Shown: piece by piece, positions 6,510-10,789 of the stretch
Layout: each line of letters opens with the position of its first letter
How positions within the stretch are numbered: the stretch's first letter is position 1
DNA from: Acidobacteriaceae bacterium
GTDB lineage: Bacteria > Acidobacteriota > Terriglobia > Terriglobales > Acidobacteriaceae
Reading direction: 5' to 3'
Length of the DNA stretch: 10,789 nt
NCBI GenBank assembly: GCA_003162255.1
Contig: PMMJ01000396.1
Coordinates: 9,539 to 20,327 of the forward strand
The notes under the pieces: model-generated
Told to the model about the DNA's origin: nothing
Database searches by the model: none
The model's input: the letters and a program-made list of their open reading frames with translations, nothing else
Translations under genes and position numbers: made by a program

Positions 6510-7493
6510 TTGCGCGTTTTTCGATCACATCGCTGCTTGATCGGCTCCCTCTCGATCGCCGCCGGAATCACGCTGCTTACCGGTTGCCAGGGGGTGGCTC
6601 CAAGCGATTCCAGTGGAGTCTCCGCTCTAGTCGCGTCATCGTCGACGCTCTCCTTTGGCAATGTACAGAAGAGTAAGAGCTCGGACCTTTCGGAGACGCT
6701 GACCAATGCCGGCGGGGCGGCGCTGACGATCTCAGAGGCAACCGTCAGTGGCACGGGCTTCTCCGTGAGCGGACTCACCTTGCCGGTGACCCTCTCTTCG
6801 AAACAGAGCGTGACCTTTACGGTCACTTTTGCGCCCGCATCTACAGGGTCCGCCAGTGGGACGCTCGCCGTTCTGTCCACGGCAAACGACTCGACGCTGA
6901 ATATCGCGCTCTCCGGGACCGAAACGGCGCAAGGCCAATTGTCGGTTTCACCGGCGAGCCTGAGTTTTGGCAACGTTGTGGTCGGCGCAAACCGTTCTCT
7001 GACCGCCACTCTGGGAGCGACCGGATCGCCAGTGACGGTTTCTGCGGCAGGCATTAGCAGCAATGAATTTGCGCTCTCGGGAGTTTCCCTGCCAACCACT
7101 CTCTCCGCCGGTCAGACCGCTTCCTTTACGGTCACGTTCAAACCGGCAAGCTCCGGCACGGCCTCGGCCAAGCTTTCGTTTTCCAGCGACGCTGCGAACT
7201 CTCCGGCGACACAAGCGTTGACCGGCAACGGCACGGCTGCTCCCCAGTACAGCGTAGCTCTGACTTGGGAGGCAAGCACTGAGTCCGGCGTGGTTGGCTA
7301 CAACGTCTATCGTGGCGGCGTGTCCGGCGGCCCGTACTCGAAGATCAACTCCGCCCTCGAAGCCAGCACCGCGTACACGGACAGCACCGTTGCTGCGGGT
7401 CAGACCTATTACTATGCCACGACGGCCGTCGACGGCAGTGGTATCGAGAGCACCTACTCGAATCAGGCCCGGGCTGTGATTCCGGCACCGTGA
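6510..7493 (+). CDS. Lipoprotein with two choice-of-anchor-type domains and a C-terminal FN3-like domain
   Basis: The chosen start is TTG at 6510, because AAGGA lies 9 bases upstream and the frame opens at once into a lipoprotein signal: basic MRVFRSHR, a hydrophobic stretch, then the lipobox LLTGC with Cys26. The mature 302 residues would be lipid-anchored. Residues about 42-138 and 141-241 are two related beta-sandwich domains (STLSFGNVQ, GLTLPVTLSSKQSVTFTVTF; SLSFGNVVVG, GVSLPTTLSAGQTASFTVTF) of the choice-of-anchor D or ASPM/SPD-2/Hydin type. Residues about 246-325 form an FN3-like domain (GYNVYRGGVSGGPYS, YTD, TTAVDGSG, YSNQARAVIPAP) clearly homologous to the end of the protein encoded at 4791-6203. 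No catalytic residues are visible, so a surface structural or binding role is the best guess. It may share function with the preceding gene, but the 306-base gap gives no evidence for co-transcription. Confidence 0.85.
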   Translation: MRVFRSHRCLIGSLSIAAGITLLTGCQGVAPSDSSGVSALVASSSTLSFGNVQKSKSSDLSETLTNAGGAALTISEATVSGTGFSVSGLTLPVTLSSKQSVTFTVTFAPASTGSASGTLAVLSTANDSTLNIALSGTETAQGQLSVSPASLSFGNVVVGANRSLTATLGATGSPVTVSAAGISSNEFALSGVSLPTTLSAGQTASFTVTFKPASSGTASAKLSFSSDAANSPATQALTGNGTAAPQYSVALTWEASTESGVVGYNVYRGGVSGGPYSKINSALEASTAYTDSTVAAGQTYYYATTAVDGSGIESTYSNQARAVIPAP

Positions 7494-7525
7494 TCGCCAC
7501 GGCCGGCCGGCGCATCGTGCTCCGC

Positions 7526-7903
7526 TCACTTGCCGGCGAATAAATTGTCCACCACGCCCCGCCCGATCGACCCGCCGAACGCGCCCGCAATCCCCGGCAC
7601 AAACGCTAGAAAGGATTCATAGACCTGCGCCCGCTCCGGCTTCTCCGAAAGGAAAAAGTATGCCAGCCACTCCACCACCGGCACAAACACTCCGACCAGG
7701 ACAACCCACCGCCAGGGCCGGCTCGGGCTCAGGAATCCCAGCAGCATGTTCGCCGCCAGCACTACCATGGCCGTCAGCAGCAAATCGCCCACTTTGATAT
7801 CTAACCACCCCGCCAGCGCCCCCGACATCGCCGCCAGCAGATAATAAAAAGCGTCGCTGCCCGATTTTTTTTCCGGAAGAATTTGGCCCCAGGCTGTAGT
7901 CAT
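7526..7903 (-). CDS. Small multi-pass membrane protein of unknown function
   Basis: The frame encodes 125 residues with three clear hydrophobic segments at about 20-36, 40-58 and 66-85, and a weaker Gly/Ala-rich one at about 98-116. The loop SRPWRWV between helices two and three is basic. The composition is that of a real integral membrane protein, and similar short proteins occur in acidobacteria as hypotheticals; I know no function. Its start lies 39 bases after the stop of the dehydrogenase gene on the same strand, so the two are probably co-transcribed. A purine-rich stretch (GAGATAGGGAT) precedes the start but sits close to it. The gene is convergent with the lipoprotein gene, with only 32 bases between the stops and no clear terminator. 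Confidence 0.75.
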   Translation of the reverse strand: MTTAWGQILPEKKSGSDAFYYLLAAMSGALAGWLDIKVGDLLLTAMVVLAANMLLGFLSPSRPWRWVVLVGVFVPVVEWLAYFFLSEKPERAQVYESFLAFVPGIAGAFGGSIGRGVVDNLFAGK

Positions 7904-7942
7904 ATCCCTATCTCACAGGTTTCCTATGCTAAGCTTCCTATC

Positions 7943-8794
7943 CTACGAGTACGTGTAAAATCCGCGCCCGCTCTTGCGCCCCAGCCAGCCCGCATCCACC
8001 ATCTTAATCAGCAGCGGACAAGGCCGGTATTTCGGATCACCCAACCCATCCTGCAGCACCCGCATAATATCCAGACACACGTCCAGCCCGATAAAATCCG
8101 CCAGGGTCAGCGGTCCCATGGGATGCGCCATCCCCAACTTGAACACTTCATCCACCGCCGGCGCCGTCGCCACGCCCTCCATCACCGCGTACATCGCCTC
8201 GTTCAGCAGCGGCATCAACACTCGGTTCGACACGAATCCCGGAGCGTCATTCACCTCCACCGGCGTCTTCTCCAGTTTCACCGCCAGATCGCGTACGGTT
8301 TCAAACGTAGCCTGCGAAGTCGCGAGGCCCTTGACGACTTCGACCAGCTTCATCACCGGCACCGGATTGAAGAAGTGCATCCCAATCACCCTGTCGGCGC
8401 GCCCTGTCAGCGCTCCAATCTTCGTGATCGAAATCGAAGACGTATTCGAAGCCAGGATCACCTCCGGCTGCATGAGGCGATCCAGTTCGTGGAAAATCTC
8501 CGCCTTGATCTCAAACTTCTCCGTCGCCGCCTCGATCACCAGATCGCAATCCGCGAGCTTCGCCCGATCGACCACCGCCGTAATCCGACCCAGAGTGGAG
8601 ACCTTGTCGCTCGCCGTAATCTTGTTCTTGACCACTTCGCGATCGAGATTCTGCGCAATCGTAGCGAGCCCCCGATCCAGAAATCGCTGCTCTACATCGC
8701 ACAGCACGACGCTGAACCCGCACCGCGCAAACACATGGGCAATACCGTTGCCCATCGTCCCGGCCCCAATCACGCCCACTCGCTGAATCGCCAT
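7943..8794 (-). CDS. hbd: 3-hydroxybutyryl-CoA (3-hydroxyacyl-CoA) dehydrogenase
   Basis: This 283-residue protein has the usual length of monofunctional Hbd/PaaH/FadB2 enzymes, which interconvert (S)-3-hydroxyacyl-CoA and 3-oxoacyl-CoA with NAD(P) in the cytoplasm, in fatty-acid breakdown or butanoyl-CoA synthesis. The Rossmann motif GAGTMG is at 10-15. Catalytic residues known from the family are in place: Ser119 (SNTSS), His140 in HFFNP, Glu152 (KLVEVV) and Asn190 in DAPGFVSNR. The C-terminal helical domain has HPMGPLTLADFIGLD (224-238) and ends with GWLGRKSGRGFYTY. The start at 8794 is backed by GAGG at a spacing of 5. No thiolase or crotonase gene lies nearby, so the pathway cannot be fixed. 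It is divergent from the esterase gene and probably leads a short operon with the membrane protein downstream. Confidence 0.95.
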   Translation of the reverse strand: MAIQRVGVIGAGTMGNGIAHVFARCGFSVVLCDVEQRFLDRGLATIAQNLDREVVKNKITASDKVSTLGRITAVVDRAKLADCDLVIEAATEKFEIKAEIFHELDRLMQPEVILASNTSSISITKIGALTGRADRVIGMHFFNPVPVMKLVEVVKGLATSQATFETVRDLAVKLEKTPVEVNDAPGFVSNRVLMPLLNEAMYAVMEGVATAPAVDEVFKLGMAHPMGPLTLADFIGLDVCLDIMRVLQDGLGDPKYRPCPLLIKMVDAGWLGRKSGRGFYTYS

Positions 8795-8842
8795 AATTGC
8801 CTCGCTCGAGATTGCCCCAGGGAAGAAAGAGAGAAACAGGAA

Positions 8843-8874
8843 AGTTTAGCAGAGCGCACTTCTTCGGTTACAAT
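8843..8874. promoter_or_regulatory. Overlapping divergent promoters for the esterase and dehydrogenase genes
   Basis: On the plus strand TTTAGC (8845-8850) and TACAAT (8869-8874) are 18 bp apart. On the minus strand TTGTAA (8873-8868) and TAAACT (8848-8843) are 19 bp apart. The -10 of one promoter thus overlaps the -35 of the other at both ends. The plus promoter would start transcription around 8880-8882, a few bases from the esterase ATG at 8885; the minus promoter would give a leader of about 40 bases containing a normal ribosome binding site. The -10 for the plus strand is the best-supported element. Confidence 0.5.
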
Positions 8875-8884
8875 CCTCGGGCAC

Positions 8885-9595
8885 ATGAACCGCGAATATA
8901 GCAAACAACACAGCCACGAATTGGGGCGCGACATGGAGGCGCTGGTGTTCGGGCACGCGGGACAGCCGCTGCTGGTGTTTCCGACCTCCATGGGACGTTT
9001 TTTTGAGTATGAAGATTCGGGGATGATCGGCGCGCTGGCGGGGAAACTAGAAGCGGGCGCGCTGCAGGCGTTCTGCGTGGACAGCGTGGACGGGGAGAGC
9101 TGGTACAACAGAAGCGTGCATCCGGGAACGCGGATCTGGCGGCATGTACAGTACGAGCGTTACGTGCTCAACGAGTTTCTGCCGTTCTTGAAGTGGAAGA
9201 ACTGGGCGCCTCAGATTGCGGTGACGGGATGCAGTTTCGGCGGCTATCACGCGCTGAATTTTTCCCTGCGGCATCCGGATCTGGTTTCAGCCTGCGTGAC
9301 CATGAGCGGATCGTTCGACATCAAGAGCTTCCTCGACGGCTATTACGACGACAATGTCTATTTTAATAATCCGCCCGACTACCTGCCGAACATGAGTGAC
9401 GACGGGTACCTGAGCCGCTACCGGCAGATGAAGATTGTGCTGGGATCATCGGACTGGGATATGTGCCTGGACGCCAATGTGAAGATGGCGGCGATCCTGC
9501 AGAGCAAGGGGATTCCGCATTGGCTGGATATCTACGGGGATCATAGCAAGCATGATTGGCCGCTGTGGCAGCGGATGGAGGGAAAGTATTTCTAG
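8885..9595 (+). CDS. Alpha/beta-hydrolase esterase (esterase D-like family)
   Basis: The product is 236 residues from ATG at 8885. The frame is open much further upstream, but only antisense to the dehydrogenase; MNREY at 8885 is the conserved start as I know this family. The nucleophile motif is GCSFGG at 115-120 with Ser117. His223 in SKHDWPLW is the likely catalytic His, and Asp190 in SSDWD is a possible acid. FPTSMGRF (32-39) would supply the oxyanion-hole region and YGDHSKHDWPLW (217-228) closes the fold. There is no signal peptide, so it is probably cytoplasmic. The family cleaves esters or thioesters, or transfers acyl groups; the substrate is unknown. No Shine-Dalgarno precedes the ATG and TACAAT ends 10 bases before it, so translation may be leaderless. 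The ATP-grasp gene follows on the same strand, and the two may act in one pathway. Confidence 0.88.
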   Translation: MNREYSKQHSHELGRDMEALVFGHAGQPLLVFPTSMGRFFEYEDSGMIGALAGKLEAGALQAFCVDSVDGESWYNRSVHPGTRIWRHVQYERYVLNEFLPFLKWKNWAPQIAVTGCSFGGYHALNFSLRHPDLVSACVTMSGSFDIKSFLDGYYDDNVYFNNPPDYLPNMSDDGYLSRYRQMKIVLGSSDWDMCLDANVKMAAILQSKGIPHWLDIYGDHSKHDWPLWQRMEGKYF

Positions 9596-9674
9596 GCGCT
9601 GGTCGTTGTTGGTGGTGCGGGCGGTGCGGGGAGAAGGCCCTGCGGCGACTCCACCGGCATAGATAGTGTAGGGG

Positions 9675-9726
9675 TCCTTCGACTCCGCGAGTGCTGCGCT
9701 TCGCGCTGCACTCGCTTCGCTCAGGA
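9675..9726. repeat. Palindromic dispersed repeat (REP-like)
   Basis: A stem of 13 pairs with one mismatch forms between 9687-9699 and 9703-9715 (GCGAGTGCTGCGC and GCGCTGCACTCGC) around a TTC loop. TCCT (9675-9678) and AGGA (9723-9726) can close an outer stem. CTTCG-type words recur through it. The sequence resembles, from memory, the repeat seen many times between genes in acidobacterial and other genomes as TCCTTCGACTC...GCTCAGGATGAC. It lies between the esterase and ATP-grasp genes and might attenuate transcription or protect mRNA ends. Copy number cannot be judged from one window. Confidence 0.7.
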
Positions 9727-9769
9727 TGACACCTAACGAAAGGGTGCGTAAAAACGGGAGACTGCCACT

Positions 9770-10708
9770 ATGAAGAGAATTGGGATTCTTTTTGGAATGG
9801 AAAATACGTTTCCGCCGGCTTTGGTCGAGAAGATTAACTCGATGAAGACCGAGGGAGTCACGGCCGAATTTGTGAAGATTGGCGGCATTCGAATGGATGA
9901 GCCTAAGAAGTACGACGTCATCATTGACCGGATTTCGCAGGACATTCCCTTCTACCGGGCCTATTTGAAGAACGCGATGCTGCGCGGAACGATCGTGATT
10001 AACAATCCGTTCTGGTGGACGGCGGACGACAAGTTTTTTAATTATGCGCTGGCACACAAGATGGGCGTGGCGATTCCGCCCACGGTGATATTGCCGCACC
10101 ATACGCATCCACCGGATACGACTGATAGATCCATGCGAAATCTGATCTATCCGCTGAATTGGGAAGAGGTATTTTCCTATGTTGGGTTGCCGGCATTCTT
10201 AAAGCCTTACTCGGGCGGCGGCTGGAAGCATGTGTATAAGGTGCATTCTCCGGAGGAGTTCTTCCATAACTACAACCAGACGGGCGATCTTTGTATGACG
10301 CTGCAGCATGGCGTGGAGTTTGAGGATTATTACCGTTGTTACGTGGTGGGGCAGGAGAAAGTGCACATCATGAAGTACGATCCGAAGGCTCCGCACCACG
10401 AGCGCTACGTGAAGGGGAATCCGCAGCCCGGAGCCGCGTTGAAGCAACGCATCGAAAAAGATGCGCTGGCATTGTGCCGCGCGCTCGGTTACGACTTGAA
10501 TACGGTGGAGTTTGCAGTGGAGCGCGGTGTCCCGTATGCGATTGACTTCCTGAATCCGGCGCCGGATGCGGAGGTTACATCGGTGGGGCAGCAGAATTTT
10601 GAATGGATTGTGGACGCCGTGGCGGAGATGGCAGTGACGAAGGCCCTAAGTGGAGAGAATCCGGTGGGGGAGTTACACTGGGCGGCGTTCTTGAATGCAA
10701 AGCGATGA
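9770..10708 (+). CDS. ATP-grasp ligase, RimK/glutathione-synthetase-like
   Basis: The 312-residue protein starts at ATG 9770, with GGGAG 9 bases upstream. ATP-grasp enzymes activate a carboxylate as acyl-phosphate and join it to an amine or thiol in the cytoplasm. Features seen: an N-terminal pre-ATP-grasp domain (MKRIGILFGMENTFPPAL, YDVIIDRIS), NNPFWWTADDKFFNYALAHKMGVAIPPT at 78-105 with Lys88 as a likely ATP contact, the phosphate-binding PAFLKPYSGGGWKHVYKV at 141-158 with Lys145, and the metal-binding end NTVEFAVERGVPYAIDFLNPAPDAE at 244-268 with Glu247, Asp259 and Asn262. All core residues are present, so it is likely active. It is somewhat diverged from named members and I cannot name the substrate. 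The nearby esterase on the same strand, 174 bases upstream, suggests a shared pathway; the next gene downstream is outside the window. Confidence 0.85.
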   Translation: MKRIGILFGMENTFPPALVEKINSMKTEGVTAEFVKIGGIRMDEPKKYDVIIDRISQDIPFYRAYLKNAMLRGTIVINNPFWWTADDKFFNYALAHKMGVAIPPTVILPHHTHPPDTTDRSMRNLIYPLNWEEVFSYVGLPAFLKPYSGGGWKHVYKVHSPEEFFHNYNQTGDLCMTLQHGVEFEDYYRCYVVGQEKVHIMKYDPKAPHHERYVKGNPQPGAALKQRIEKDALALCRALGYDLNTVEFAVERGVPYAIDFLNPAPDAEVTSVGQQNFEWIVDAVAEMAVTKALSGENPVGELHWAAFLNAKR

Positions 10709-10757
10709 GTAGGCGAAGAAATCTCACCTAGACACAGTAAGGCGAGAATTGGGCCGC

Positions 10758-10779
10758 GAGTCCCGCCCTAGGGAGACTC
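10758..10779 (+). terminator. Candidate weak terminator hairpin after the ATP-grasp gene
   Basis: GAGTC (10758-10762) pairs with GACTC (10775-10779); two further C-G pairs form inside after a one-base bulge. The following TGATTAAGTT is only moderately T-rich and the window ends there. It may be a terminator or simply chance; transcription could continue to a gene beyond the edge. Confidence 0.25.
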
Positions 10780-10789
10780 TGATTAAGTT

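Noticed and set aside
7974..8786. Long plus-strand open frames opposite the dehydrogenase gene, including one joined in frame to the esterase.
   Set aside because: Their products are rich in Arg, His, Ser and Pro in a way typical of antisense frames in GC-rich genes, while the minus strand encodes a textbook dehydrogenase.
9446..10108. A 220-codon minus-strand frame across the esterase end, repeat and ligase start.
   Set aside because: It is antisense to two well-supported genes and includes the translated palindromic repeat, a common source of false frames.

Overview
The window looks like a chromosomal segment of an Acidobacteriota bacterium (Terriglobia-like). This is inferred from its content: an Oar-type TonB-dependent receptor with an N-terminal carboxypeptidase-regulatory-like domain; a membrane-anchored protein of a hypothetical family I associate with acidobacteria; exported Ig-like, choice-of-anchor and FN3 proteins; and a short palindromic repeat whose antisense translation (SEASAARSAALAESKDP) is typical of dispersed repeats in such genomes. 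No marker gene fixes the taxonomy.

Layout, left to right. (1) 1-1083, minus: 5' part of a TonB-dependent receptor gene cut by the window edge, preceded by three direct copies of a 10-bp motif next to a -35-like box. (2) 1304-2563, minus: a single-pass membrane protein with a possible cytoplasmic DNA-binding domain and a periplasmic domain, possibly read from a leaderless transcript. (3) 2672-4354: an apparently complete IS1380-family element with an intact transposase gene, matching inverted repeats and a CTAG duplication. It sits in the intergenic space between gene 2 and gene 4. (4) 4791-6203, plus: secreted protein with four 81-residue Ig-like repeats and an FN3-like end. (5) 6510-7493, plus: lipoprotein with two choice-of-anchor-type domains and the same FN3-like end. 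(6) 8794-7526, minus: a probable two-gene unit of 3-hydroxyacyl-CoA dehydrogenase and a small multi-pass membrane protein. (7) 8885-9595 and 9770-10708, plus: an alpha/beta-hydrolase esterase and an ATP-grasp ligase, separated by a palindromic dispersed repeat.

How they may work together. The receptor and the membrane-anchored protein are neighbours on one strand and could form a sensing and uptake unit. The two FN3-ended proteins are probably surface proteins of related origin. The dehydrogenase belongs to fatty-acid or butanoyl-CoA metabolism. The esterase and ATP-grasp genes are likely functionally linked, with a product I cannot name. The strongest candidates for something undescribed are the membrane-anchored regulator-like protein with its neighbouring repeats, and the esterase/ATP-grasp pair. 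No tRNA, rRNA or CRISPR array is visible.
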